Shown here one piece after another: positions 28,572-37,064 of a stretch of 64,000 nt of DNA. The translations under genes were made by a program, and so were the position numbers. The stretch is from assembly GCF_003751225.1 (NCBI RefSeq), contig NZ_RJKE01000001.1:8184001-8248000 (forward strand), written 5' to 3'. Source of the stretch: Actinocorallia herbida. Its GTDB lineage: Bacteria > Actinomycetota > Actinomycetes > Streptosporangiales > Streptosporangiaceae. Under the pieces are notes generated by a model that was not told the DNA's origin, did not search any database, and worked only from the letters and a program-made list of their open reading frames with translations. Numbering within the stretch: position 1 is the first letter of the stretch; every line of letters begins with the position of its first letter.

Positions 28572-30812
28572 TCAGGACTCCAAGAGGTCGAGGAGCTCGG
28601 CGAGCAGAGCGGGGACGATGTCGGGGTACCACCCTGCGGGCGGGACCCCGGTCGCCCCCAGCGCCTCCTCCAGTTCGGCGATCTCCGCGTCCGGGAACGG
28701 CCAGGCGGGCAGGCCGGTGCGCAGCCTGCACTCCCGGACGATCCCGGCGATCCGCTCGGCCTCGGGATGGGTGTCGGCGTGCAGGACGAGGGCGAGGCAC
28801 CCGGCCCTGACCCCGGTGAGGACGTCGCGGCGCTCGACGGCCCTGCGCAGCGTCCGTGCGGTGCGGCGGGCCGCCGACGGGGCGTCGCCCGACAGCCGGG
28901 CCGCGTGCGCGAACGCCTCGTCGAAGGCGGCCAGAAGGGCGGGCGCGCCGATGGCGGGGGCGCCCGCTCCCGTCGCCAGGTCCTCGCCGCGCGCCAAGGT
29001 CTCCGCGGCCTCGGGGAGGTCGCCGCCGACCATGCGCGCCCAGCCCCGGGCGAGCAGGGCGCGCGCCCCGACGAGGCCGCCCCGGGACGTCAGGGGCGCG
29101 GTCCTGGCCAGGCACTCGACCGGGTCGCCCGCGCGCAGGTGGACGAACGCGGCCTCCTCCGGGGCGGGCAGCGGCCCGGCCGCCTCGGCCTCGGCGAGCA
29201 GGTCGAGCGCGTCCTGCTCGCGCCCGAGGTGGGCGAGCGCGACCGCCAGGGACGGCAGCACCGCGGTGATCGCGCGCGGGTCGCCGGACGCGCGGGCCTC
29301 GGCCGCGGCGCCCGCGACCAGGGCCGCGGTGCTCGGGTGGGCGGCGCTCAGGTCGAGGCCGACGAGCAGGCCCAGCACCTCGGCGCGGCGGCGCAGGCCC
29401 CGCGGCTCGACCCCGAACAGGCCGAGCGCGGTCTCGTAGTGGGCCCTGGCCTCCGCGTCGTCGCCGATCCGCGCCTTCAACGCGCCCGCGCGGGCGTGCA
29501 GGAGGCCCGCCTCGTGCCGGGGCAGCCCCGCCGGGTGGTGCAGCGCCCGGAGCGTCCAGGCGAGGGCTTCGGCGGGGCCCGTGTCATCGGCCAGGTCGGC
29601 GCCCGCGGCGTCCAGCAGGTCGGCGGCGGCGCGGACCGCGGCGGGCCCGGCGTCCGGCCGCAGCGCCCAGCCCAGCGCGGCGAGGGTGTCCGCGGCGCTG
29701 GGACGGCGGCCTTCCAGGGCGGTGAGCAGGCAGTAGGCGAGCAACCTGTCGCGCAGCAGTCCCGGATCCTCGCAGCGGGCCGCGCACGACTCGGTGAGGC
29801 CGGGCCGCAGGGTGCCCGCCTCGGTGAGCAGGCCCGCGGCGGTCAGCGACTTCAGCAGCTCGGGCACCTCCCCCGCGCTGAGCGGGGCGTGCCCGCAGAC
29901 CGCGGCGACGGCGTCGGGACCGGCCGGGCCGGGGAAGACCGCCATCCGGCCCAGCAGGACCGACTCGCGGGCGGGCAGCAGGTCGGCCACCCAGTCGGCG
30001 ACCCGCTCGCCCGACGGCCAGGGCAGCCCGAACGCGGCGTGCAGGTCGCGGCGGCGGCGCAGATGGTCGCGCAGCCGTCGCACGGAGATCCGGCCGAGCA
30101 GCGCGCCGGCGAGTTCCAGCGCGAGCGGCACCCCGCCGAGCAGTTCGGCGAGTTCGGCGCGCGTGTCCGGCTCGCCGGTCCCGTCCGGGGCCGGAGGCTG
30201 GGCGGCGTGCCTGGGAGCGGGCGGGCCGAGGAGCGCGGGCGGGCCCGGCGCCTGGCGCGGCAGCAGCAGGCGCACGGCGGCGGCGCCGTCCAGCGGCGGC
30301 ACCTGCCAGACCCGCTCGCCCTCGGTGCCGAGCGGGTCCCGGGAGACCACCACGACGTGCGCGCCCTCGCCGTCGCCCGCACGGACCGCCCGGACGACGT
30401 CCTCGACGGCCCGGCGGGCCCCTGCCGTCAGCTGCCCCACGTGGTCGAGGACGAGGAGGGCGCGCCGGTCCCGGACCGCGCCGAGCACGGTCGAGAGCGG
30501 CCCGGACGGTCCTCTGCCCAGGCGCAGGGCGGACAGGAGCAGGTCGGCGGCGGCGCCTGAGGCCGCGTCCGGAGGCAGCGCGGCGCAGTCGGCGAACGCG
30601 CAGCCGTCCGGGTAGCGCGGGCCGAGCAGCCCGGCGAGGCCGCGGGCGAGGGCGGACTTGCCCATGCCCGCGGGCCCGGTGAGCGTCAGTGCGCCGTAGG
30701 CGGGCAGCAGCCCTGCCAGCTCCCGCAGCTCTGCGTCTCTGCCGACGAGGCCGCGGCGGGAGGCGAGCAGCGGAGAGGTGTCGAGGGTGTCGCGCAGTCT
30801 CAGGTCGAGCAT
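28572..30812 (-). CDS. NB-ARC/AfsR-like ATPase without DNA-binding domain
   Basis: A 746-residue protein. The N-terminal STAND-type ATPase has the P-loop TGPAGMGKSALARG (46-53 core), Walker B ALLVLDHV and a GGVPLALELAGALL motif. The C-terminal half is Ala/Leu-rich helical repeats, TPR-like. SARP and LuxR relatives carry an HTH; none is visible here, so it may act by protein contact. GGAG lies 7 bp before the ATG. It starts 38 bp after the spherulin-like gene and may belong to the same transcript as the polysaccharide cluster. Confidence 0.8.
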   Translation of the reverse strand: MLDLRLRDTLDTSPLLASRRGLVGRDAELRELAGLLPAYGALTLTGPAGMGKSALARGLAGLLGPRYPDGCAFADCAALPPDAASGAAADLLLSALRLGRGPSGPLSTVLGAVRDRRALLVLDHVGQLTAGARRAVEDVVRAVRAGDGEGAHVVVVSRDPLGTEGERVWQVPPLDGAAAVRLLLPRQAPGPPALLGPPAPRHAAQPPAPDGTGEPDTRAELAELLGGVPLALELAGALLGRISVRRLRDHLRRRRDLHAAFGLPWPSGERVADWVADLLPARESVLLGRMAVFPGPAGPDAVAAVCGHAPLSAGEVPELLKSLTAAGLLTEAGTLRPGLTESCAARCEDPGLLRDRLLAYCLLTALEGRRPSAADTLAALGWALRPDAGPAAVRAAADLLDAAGADLADDTGPAEALAWTLRALHHPAGLPRHEAGLLHARAGALKARIGDDAEARAHYETALGLFGVEPRGLRRRAEVLGLLVGLDLSAAHPSTAALVAGAAAEARASGDPRAITAVLPSLAVALAHLGREQDALDLLAEAEAAGPLPAPEEAAFVHLRAGDPVECLARTAPLTSRGGLVGARALLARGWARMVGGDLPEAAETLARGEDLATGAGAPAIGAPALLAAFDEAFAHAARLSGDAPSAARRTARTLRRAVERRDVLTGVRAGCLALVLHADTHPEAERIAGIVRECRLRTGLPAWPFPDAEIAELEEALGATGVPPAGWYPDIVPALLAELLDLLES

Positions 30813-30849
30813 TCCCGGCTCCGTATGGGTGCGTGGCTTCCGTCGGCGG

Positions 30850-31578
30850 TCAGCCGCCGACGAGCCGTTCGAAGTAGGACGGCAGGCCGTCGTAGGGGTT
30901 GGCACCGGCGCGGTCGGTGATGTAAAGGACGCCGGTGTTCCGGCGGCGGGCGAGGGCGGTGACGACCTCCAGGTCTTCGGGGCGGCAGCCGTAGACGAGA
31001 TGGCAGAAGCGGCCCGGGTCGCTGAGCAGCGTCCAGGCGGGCGGTTCGGCCGACGGGTAGGCGGTGACGGGGCCCTCGAAGGTGACGAGGACGTCGGCGA
31101 GGGCCAGGTAGGCCGGATCCGGGTAGGTGCCGTGGTTGAACACGACGAGCCCGGCTCCGGCGTCACGGGCCTTGCCGGTGACGCGGTGCATGTAGGCCAG
31201 GCCGTCGACGCCCGCCGGGACCTGGTCGAAGAAGACGTCGGTGACGCCGTACCAGCGCCGGTAGCGCTTGAGATCCGCGAGGACGAGTCCGGCGTCGCGG
31301 CGGCCGTAGGAGACGTCCACGTACGCCGCGACGGTCCCGCGCCGCGCCGCGATCCGGTCCCGCGCGCGGGCGAAGACCGGGTCGGGCGCGGTGCCGGGAC
31401 CGCTCGCGACGTTGAGCACGACGCAGCGCAGCCGCGCGTCGCACACCCGCTCCCACAGGCCGGGCCGCACGTGCGGCGCGAAGTAGGCGGGGACGATGAC
31501 GCGCGGCCCGAGGGCGCAGGCCGGCGACGGCACGGCCGCCGCCGACATCGCGCACAACATGTTGCGCCTGCTCAGCAA
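30850..31578 (-). CDS. secreted spherulin-4-like (GH135/GH114-like) hydrolase
   Basis: A 242-residue protein with a Tat-like N-terminus (LSRRNMLCAMSAAAV, signal cleaved near SPACA). It is followed by a TIM-barrel-like domain opening PRVIVPAYFAPH and containing the acidic motif GVTDVFFDQVPAG, typical of spherulation-specific family 4 proteins. Fungal Sph3 of this family cleaves galactosaminogalactan. Start TTG 31578 is chosen: GGGAG is upstream and it creates the twin Arg; ATG 31560 is the alternative. It overlaps the preceding reductase gene by 7 bp. Confidence 0.8.
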   Translation of the reverse strand: MLSRRNMLCAMSAAAVPSPACALGPRVIVPAYFAPHVRPGLWERVCDARLRCVVLNVASGPGTAPDPVFARARDRIAARRGTVAAYVDVSYGRRDAGLVLADLKRYRRWYGVTDVFFDQVPAGVDGLAYMHRVTGKARDAGAGLVVFNHGTYPDPAYLALADVLVTFEGPVTAYPSAEPPAWTLLSDPGRFCHLVYGCRPEDLEVVTALARRRNTGVLYITDRAGANPYDGLPSYFERLVGG

Positions 31579-32417
31579 GGGCTCTCCCAGAGGTCCCTGA
31601 CGGAGGTCGCCAGGGGGGTCACGGGGGTCCAGCCGAGTGCGGCGGTGGTGGTGCCGAGGTCTGCGCGCTGCCAGGGCACCGCGGCCGACCTCGCCGAGCC
31701 GTCGCCGTCCTCGGCGAGAGTGCGGCCGGGGACGAGGGCGAGCAGGGAGCGCACCAGGTCGCGGGAGACCGTGGCGGTGCCGCTGCCGACGTTGAGGATG
31801 CCGGTGGCGGCCCTGGCCGCGGCGGCGAGCACCGCGTCGGCGACGTCCCGGACGTCGACGTAGTCGCGGACCGCGCCGAGCGGCCCGGTGCGCACCTCCG
31901 AGGCGCCGTCGGCGAGCTGCCCGGCTACCCCGCCGAGCAGCGACGCCCGGGGCGCGCCCGGCCCGATCGGGTTGAACACCCGCAGCACGACCGAGCCGGG
32001 CACGCTGAGGGCGAGTTCGGTCCCGGCGAGCTTGGTCATCCCGTAGGCGCCGACCGGCCTGGGCGCGGTCGACTCGGACACGGGCACGCCCTCGGTGACC
32101 CGCCCGTACTCGGCGGCCGAGCCGACGTGCACGAGCCTGCCGCCCTCGGTCCGGACGGCCTCGGCCAGCGCCGACACCAGGGTGACGTTCCCCGCGACGA
32201 GGTCGGCGGGCGTGCCGGAGACCGCGCCCGCGCAGTTGACGACGGCGCTCGGCCGCAGCCGCCTGACGAGTTCGCACATCGCGTCGTGGGAGGGGTCGAG
32301 CTTCACGTCGGCGGCGTCCTCGGTGCGGGAGGCGGTGACCACCTCCCAGCCCGAGGCGCGGTCCGCGACGTGCCCGCCGAGGAACCCGGTGGCGCCGAGC
32401 AGGAGCATCCGCCTCAT
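31572..32417 (-). CDS. NAD(P)-dependent sugar epimerase/reductase (extended SDR)
   Basis: A 281-residue extended SDR with the nucleotide-binding LLLGATGFLGGHVA and the catalytic YGMTK (YxxxK) in GAYGMTKLAG. The tail is shorter than full epimerases, resembling RmlD/reductase-like members. ATG overlaps the NTase stop by 4 bp. Likely makes or modifies the nucleotide sugar used by the PelF-like transferase; substrate unknown. Confidence 0.85.
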   Translation of the reverse strand: MRRMLLLGATGFLGGHVADRASGWEVVTASRTEDAADVKLDPSHDAMCELVRRLRPSAVVNCAGAVSGTPADLVAGNVTLVSALAEAVRTEGGRLVHVGSAAEYGRVTEGVPVSESTAPRPVGAYGMTKLAGTELALSVPGSVVLRVFNPIGPGAPRASLLGGVAGQLADGASEVRTGPLGAVRDYVDVRDVADAVLAAAARAATGILNVGSGTATVSRDLVRSLLALVPGRTLAEDGDGSARSAAVPWQRADLGTTTAALGWTPVTPLATSVRDLWESPC

Positions 32418-33127
32418 CCGCGGCTCCCGAGCAGGGCCGGGCGCAGCGCGTCGAACTCGGCGTTGGCGCGGTCGTAGTCGTCGGGCCGCCCGATGTCGAG
32501 CCAGTAGCCCTCGAAGGCGAAGTCGAGGGGGCCCTGCCCCGCGGCGAGCTGGTCGAGGACGAGCTCGTCGAAGCCGAGCGGCAGGCCCGGGGTGTACCGG
32601 TCGAGCACCGCGCGGTTCAGCGCGTAGACGCCCATGCTCACGCGGTAGTCGAAGCTGGGCTTCTCGGCGAACTCGGTGATCCGGCCGGCGGTGGTGGTGA
32701 GCACGCCGAAGTCGATCTTGACCTCGCGGCGGTAGGTCGCGACCGACAGGTGCGCCCCCGCCGCGCGGTGGGTGGCGAGCAGCTCGCCGTAGCGCAGGTC
32801 GGTGAGGATGTCGCCGTTCATCACCAGGAAGTCGTCGGGCAGCTCGCGCATGGCGAGCAGCGGGCCGATGGTGCCGAGCGGCGAGTCCTCGGGCGCGTAG
32901 TCGACGCGCAGGCCCCAGCGCTCCCCGTCGCCCACGTAGGAGCGGATCAGGTGGCCGAGGTGCCCGATGGCGAGGGTGACCGAGGCGAAGCCCTGCGCGG
33001 CGAGCTGGTGCAGGACGATCTCCAGGATGGAGTACTGGTCGCCGATCGGGACCAGCGGCTTCGGCAGCGTCGTGGTGTACGGCCGCAGGCGGACGCCCTT
33101 GCCCCCGGCGAGGATGACAGCGTGCAT
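32414..33127 (-). CDS. sugar-1-phosphate nucleotidyltransferase
   Basis: A 237-residue NTP transferase with the signature AVILAGGKGVRLRPYTTTLPK split by one residue context, KPLVPIGD, and the metal-binding Asp in FLVMNGDILTD. Length is close to the RmlA/RfbF-like short class. It probably activates a hexose-1-phosphate with NTP. Flanked on both sides by SDR sugar enzymes and coupled to the downstream one. Confidence 0.9.
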   Translation of the reverse strand: MHAVILAGGKGVRLRPYTTTLPKPLVPIGDQYSILEIVLHQLAAQGFASVTLAIGHLGHLIRSYVGDGERWGLRVDYAPEDSPLGTIGPLLAMRELPDDFLVMNGDILTDLRYGELLATHRAAGAHLSVATYRREVKIDFGVLTTTAGRITEFAEKPSFDYRVSMGVYALNRAVLDRYTPGLPLGFDELVLDQLAAGQGPLDFAFEGYWLDIGRPDDYDRANAEFDALRPALLGSRG

Positions 33128-33180
33128 GTGACGGGCCTTTCGCAGATCAGAGAAGTTCGGACGCGACGTGAGGGGCGTGG

Positions 33181-34167
33181 TCAGACGGCGTAGACGCCGG
33201 GGCGGTACCGGTCGAGGTTGCCGGTGAGCCACGCGGCCGTCTCGGCGAGGCCGTCCCGCAGCGTGTGCTCGGGCCGCCAGCCGGTGGCCTCGCGCAGCCG
33301 GGTCGAGTCGCAGACCAGCCGCATCACCTCCGACGCGTCGGGCCGCATCCGCTCGGCCTCGCTGACGAACCGGACCTCGGGCCTGCCCATGGCCTCGGCG
33401 ATCGTCGCGGCGAGGTCGCCCATGGAGATCTCACCGCCGACGCCCGCGTTGAACACCTCGCCCTCGATCCCGGGGGCGACCATCGCGGCGTGGAAGGCCG
33501 ACGCGGTGTCGCGCACGTACGTGAAGTCGCGGGTCGGGCTGAGCGCGCCGACCTTGATCTCCGTCATGCCCGCCGCGATCTGGGAGATGACGGTGGGGAT
33601 GAACGCGCGCGCCGACTGGCGGGGGCCGAAGGTGTTGAACGGCCGCAGCGTCACCACGGGCAGGCCGAAGCTGGCGTGGTAGCTCTCCACCAGCTTGTCG
33701 GCGGCCGCCTTGGACGCCGCGTACGGGGACTGCGTCTGGATCGGGTGGGTCTCGGCGATGGGGACGGTCCTGGCCGTCCCGTAGGTCTCGCTGGTGGAGG
33801 TGTGCACCATGCGCGGCGTCCGGTGCTCCTTCACCGCCTCCAGCACGTTGAGCGTGCCGGTCACGTTGGTGTCGACGTAGCTGCGCGGGGCCCGGTAGGA
33901 GTACGGGATCGCGATCAGCGCGGCGAGGTGGAGCACGGCGTCGGCGCCGTCCACGAGCGCGCCGACGGACCCGGGGTCGCGCACGTCGCCGAGCTGCACC
34001 TCGACCTGCGTGAGGACGTCGGGGGCGAGGGTGTCGAGCCAGCCCCAGGAGCCCTGGGAGTTGTACTGGGCCATGGCCCGCACCCGGTGGCCACGTGCCA
34101 CGAGGTGCTCCACGAGATGGGAGCCGATGAAGCCGTCGGCTCCGGTCACCGCGACGAGGTTCTGCAT
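33181..34167 (-). CDS. NAD-dependent epimerase/4,6-dehydratase (LegB-like SDR)
   Basis: A 328-residue extended SDR with the Rossmann motif VTGADGFIGSHLVEHL (about 7-22), HTSTSETYGTA and the catalytic YAASK. FNTFGPRQSARAFIPTVI and the C-terminal half resemble LegB/GDP-mannose 4,6-dehydratase-type enzymes that make 4-keto-6-deoxy sugars; a UDP-HexNAc 4-epimerase role is also possible. It follows the membrane protein by 45 bp. Confidence 0.87.
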   Translation of the reverse strand: MQNLVAVTGADGFIGSHLVEHLVARGHRVRAMAQYNSQGSWGWLDTLAPDVLTQVEVQLGDVRDPGSVGALVDGADAVLHLAALIAIPYSYRAPRSYVDTNVTGTLNVLEAVKEHRTPRMVHTSTSETYGTARTVPIAETHPIQTQSPYAASKAAADKLVESYHASFGLPVVTLRPFNTFGPRQSARAFIPTVISQIAAGMTEIKVGALSPTRDFTYVRDTASAFHAAMVAPGIEGEVFNAGVGGEISMGDLAATIAEAMGRPEVRFVSEAERMRPDASEVMRLVCDSTRLREATGWRPEHTLRDGLAETAAWLTGNLDRYRPGVYAV

Positions 34168-34212
34168 GTACGAGTCCGTTCTTCGTCTTTGAAGTGCGTC
34201 ATCTGAGGGGTC

Positions 34213-35592
34213 TCACCGGTGCGTCGTGGTGCGCCCGAGCACCACGACCGCGTAGGCGAGCAGCGCCGTGAAGAGCAGGACGGCGCCGTGGAGCTGGACC
34301 GCGCCCGGATCGGGCGCGGCGGTCATGAGGACCGCGGTCTCGGCGAGCAGCGCGCCCGCGCACAGCCCGACCGGGGCCGCGGTGCGGCCGAACGACTGGA
34401 GCATCAGCGCGACGACCAAGGCCCCGCCGAGGAGCAGGAAGCACACGAAGACCCGGCCCTCCCCCGACGTCGGGCCGGCGATCCCGATGGCGGTGCCGAG
34501 CAGCAGCGCCAAGGCCAGGAGGAAGCGGGCGAGCAGGTCGCCGAAGGCGCTCCGCGCGCCCGCCGCGAAGGCCCGCGGGGTGCCCGAGGTGTGCAGCAGC
34601 CCGTGGCCGCGCGCCCGGAACGCGGTGAGCAGCCATTCGGCGGGGCCCATCGCCACCGACAGCGCGACCATGGCGGCGCTGGTCGCCGGGGCCGGGGCCC
34701 CGTAGCCGCCGTAGGCCGCGACGATGGTGAAGGTGAGCAGGCCGCCCGCGAGCAGGCCGAACGCCGCGTAGGGCACGGCCCTGGCGGCCATCACCCAGCT
34801 CACGCCGGGGTCCTCGCCGCCGCGGGTCCGCTCGAGCGCCAGCGCGGCCACGGACAGCCCGGTGAGGGCCCAGCCGAACACCTGGAACTGCCAGGCGAGC
34901 CCGGCGAGGGTGACCGCGGTGCCCGGCAGCAGGCAGACCAGCAGCCATAGCTCGGCGCCCATGACGAGCGCGGCGGTCGCGGCCAGCAGATAGAAGCTCT
35001 GCGCGCAGGCGACGGCGATGATCGCCGGACCCGATCCGACCGCGATCCCCAGTGCCGCCGCCACGAGGGACAGCAGCGGGGTGCCTACCAGGACGCCCAA
35101 GGCGAGGATTCGCCTGCGCGCCCCGTCCGTCCGGGAGTAGGCGATGGCCGCCACGCCCTGGGAGACGGGCCAGCACAGGACGAGCGAAAGGGTGAGCACG
35201 AGACCACCGGAGCGCTGCCCGAGCAGGGGGCCCGCCGCGACGTAGCCGAGGCCGGGGAGCCCGAACAGCACCCCGCGCAGGAGATAACGCAGAGCCGTCT
35301 TCCACAGGGGTCCTTCGGCGGCCCACGGGTTGTCGTGGGAGATCGGCCGCGGGGGCCGCCGGACCGAGGTGTCGTAAAGCCGCTGGGCGAGGGTGAACAC
35401 GTCGTCGAATCCGTATCGGTGGGCCGCCCTGTCGCCGAAGCCTTCGGCCTCCAGGGCCGCGGTCACCTCCAGCGGGTCGACGGCGGAGGCCAGGAGACCG
35501 GGAAGGCCCTCGGGCAGTTCCGTCTCGTCGGGGACGAGGCCGTCGGGCAGGTCGTCGCCCAGGTCGTCGAAGCGGGTGAGCACCTCGGTCAT
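34213..35592 (-). CDS. polytopic membrane protein of the polysaccharide cluster
   Basis: A 459-residue protein. About 120 polar residues at the N-terminus (rich in Asp/Glu/Leu) precede about 10-12 membrane helices. No named family is recognised. PelG, which follows PelF in Pel operons, is also polytopic (MOP-like), but no PelG-specific motif is seen. The ATG overlaps the PelF-like stop by 4 bp, so it is coupled. Likely an exporter or polymerase partner; inferred from position only. Confidence 0.75.
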   Translation of the reverse strand: MTEVLTRFDDLGDDLPDGLVPDETELPEGLPGLLASAVDPLEVTAALEAEGFGDRAAHRYGFDDVFTLAQRLYDTSVRRPPRPISHDNPWAAEGPLWKTALRYLLRGVLFGLPGLGYVAAGPLLGQRSGGLVLTLSLVLCWPVSQGVAAIAYSRTDGARRRILALGVLVGTPLLSLVAAALGIAVGSGPAIIAVACAQSFYLLAATAALVMGAELWLLVCLLPGTAVTLAGLAWQFQVFGWALTGLSVAALALERTRGGEDPGVSWVMAARAVPYAAFGLLAGGLLTFTIVAAYGGYGAPAPATSAAMVALSVAMGPAEWLLTAFRARGHGLLHTSGTPRAFAAGARSAFGDLLARFLLALALLLGTAIGIAGPTSGEGRVFVCFLLLGGALVVALMLQSFGRTAAPVGLCAGALLAETAVLMTAAPDPGAVQLHGAVLLFTALLAYAVVVLGRTTTHR

Positions 35593-37064
35593 GCGCCCAC
35601 CGGCTCTCGCGCGGCGGGCGGCCGGGCGCCGGCCAGTTCCGCGTAGACCGTGCGGAAGGAGGCGACCGCCTGGTCGACGGTGAAGTCCTCCAGCGCGCGG
35701 CGCCGCGCCGCGCCGCCCATGCTCCTGCGCCCAGCCCGGTCGCGCAGGAGCCCCAGGGCCGCCTCGGCCATCGCCGCCGGATCGCGCGGCGGCACGACCA
35801 GGCCGCACTCCCGCCCCCGGGAGTCCGGCCCGACCGCCTCGGCCACGCCGCCCACGTCGGTGGAGACCGTGGGCCTGCCGCAGGTCATCGCCTCGATGAG
35901 GGTGTAGGGGAAGCCCTCGGAGATGCTGGAGAGCATCACCACCGTCCCCGCCGCGTAGGCGTCGCGGATGTCGTCCACCCGCCCCTCGAAGGTGACGGCC
36001 TCGGCCGCGCCGAGCTTGGCGGCCAGCGCCTCGCACTTCGCGCGGTATCCGGCGTCGCCGCCCCCGAACAGCCGCAGGACCGCCTCGGGGACCTCCTTGC
36101 GGACCAGGGCGAACGCCCGGATGAGGGTCTCCAGGTCCTTGATCGGGTCGATCCGCCCGGCCCAGCTCAAGGTGGGCACGGCGGGTTCCGGCCCGGCCGG
36201 GGGGAACGCGCCGGGGTCCACCCCGTTGTAGATGGTCCGGATGGCCTCGGGACGGGCGCCGCAGCGCACCTCCCAGCGCTGGTTGTAGCGGTTGCCGGGG
36301 GTGATGAGGTCGGCCGTCCGGTAGCCCTCGGCGCACAGCAGCCGCAGGAACCGCAGCATGAGCGCCTTCACCGGCCAGGTGTAGCCGCGGGCGTAGCCGA
36401 GGTAGCGCTCCCGCAGGTAGATGCCGTGCTCGGTGAGGCAGATGGGCGTCCCGTGCGCCCACTTCGCCGCGAGGGCGGGCAGCACCGCGACGCCGTTGGA
36501 CACGACGTGCGTCAGGTCGTCCTTCGGCTGGGGAAGGGCCAGCGGGCGCAGCGCGTGGTCCAGCAGGGAGACCGCGGTGAGCGCGTCGTGCACGCTCGGG
36601 CGGATCCCTTCGGGCATCGCCTTGCGCGCCCACTCCTCCATCAGCCAGACGACGGGTCCCTCGTCACCCAGGGCAGGCACGAGTCCGGGACCGAGGTCGA
36701 ACAGGGCACGCAGGACCCCGTCGAACTCGGCGGTCTCCGCGGTGTCGGCGGCGCGGCCGCCTGCTCCCCCGGGCGCCTCCGCGCCCCGTGCCGTCAGCGC
36801 CAGCAGGGCACGGAAGGCGTCGGCGAAGGAGCGGGCCGCCTTGCCCGCCCGCCGCCTGCCGCGCGGGGCCGGGCCCCACAGCGCGAAGGGCTCGACGCGG
36901 ACATGCGCGGGCGGGTCCCACACCCGCTTCTCCAGGCCGGTGCCGGTGAGCGCGACGACCCGGAAGTCGTGCTCGGGCATGCCGCGCACGAGCTGGTCGC
37001 ACCACACGCTCACCCCGCCGAACGCGTGCGGGTAGGTGCCCTCGGTGACAAGGGTGATCTTCAT
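35589..37064 (-). CDS. PelF-like GT4 glycosyltransferase
   Basis: A 491-residue cytoplasmic GT-B enzyme. The opening VTEGTYPHAFGGVSVWCDQL is characteristic of the PelF-like (DUF3492) N-terminal domain. The GT4 C-domain has LSWAGRIDPIKDLETLIRAF and the donor-site E...E motif in SISEGFPYTLIEAMTCGRP. PelF uses UDP-GlcNAc/GalNAc to polymerise Pel, and a related domain occurs in fungal Gtb3. Coupled by ATGA overlaps to both neighbours. Confidence 0.88.
   Translation of the reverse strand: MKITLVTEGTYPHAFGGVSVWCDQLVRGMPEHDFRVVALTGTGLEKRVWDPPAHVRVEPFALWGPAPRGRRRAGKAARSFADAFRALLALTARGAEAPGGAGGRAADTAETAEFDGVLRALFDLGPGLVPALGDEGPVVWLMEEWARKAMPEGIRPSVHDALTAVSLLDHALRPLALPQPKDDLTHVVSNGVAVLPALAAKWAHGTPICLTEHGIYLRERYLGYARGYTWPVKALMLRFLRLLCAEGYRTADLITPGNRYNQRWEVRCGARPEAIRTIYNGVDPGAFPPAGPEPAVPTLSWAGRIDPIKDLETLIRAFALVRKEVPEAVLRLFGGGDAGYRAKCEALAAKLGAAEAVTFEGRVDDIRDAYAAGTVVMLSSISEGFPYTLIEAMTCGRPTVSTDVGGVAEAVGPDSRGRECGLVVPPRDPAAMAEAALGLLRDRAGRRSMGGAARRRALEDFTVDQAVASFRTVYAELAGARPPAAREPVGA

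Noticed and set aside
28767-30560. A 597-codon plus-strand frame over the ATPase gene
   Set aside because: Gly/Arg/Gln-rich shadow frame with no domain; the minus strand has P-loop and Walker B motifs.
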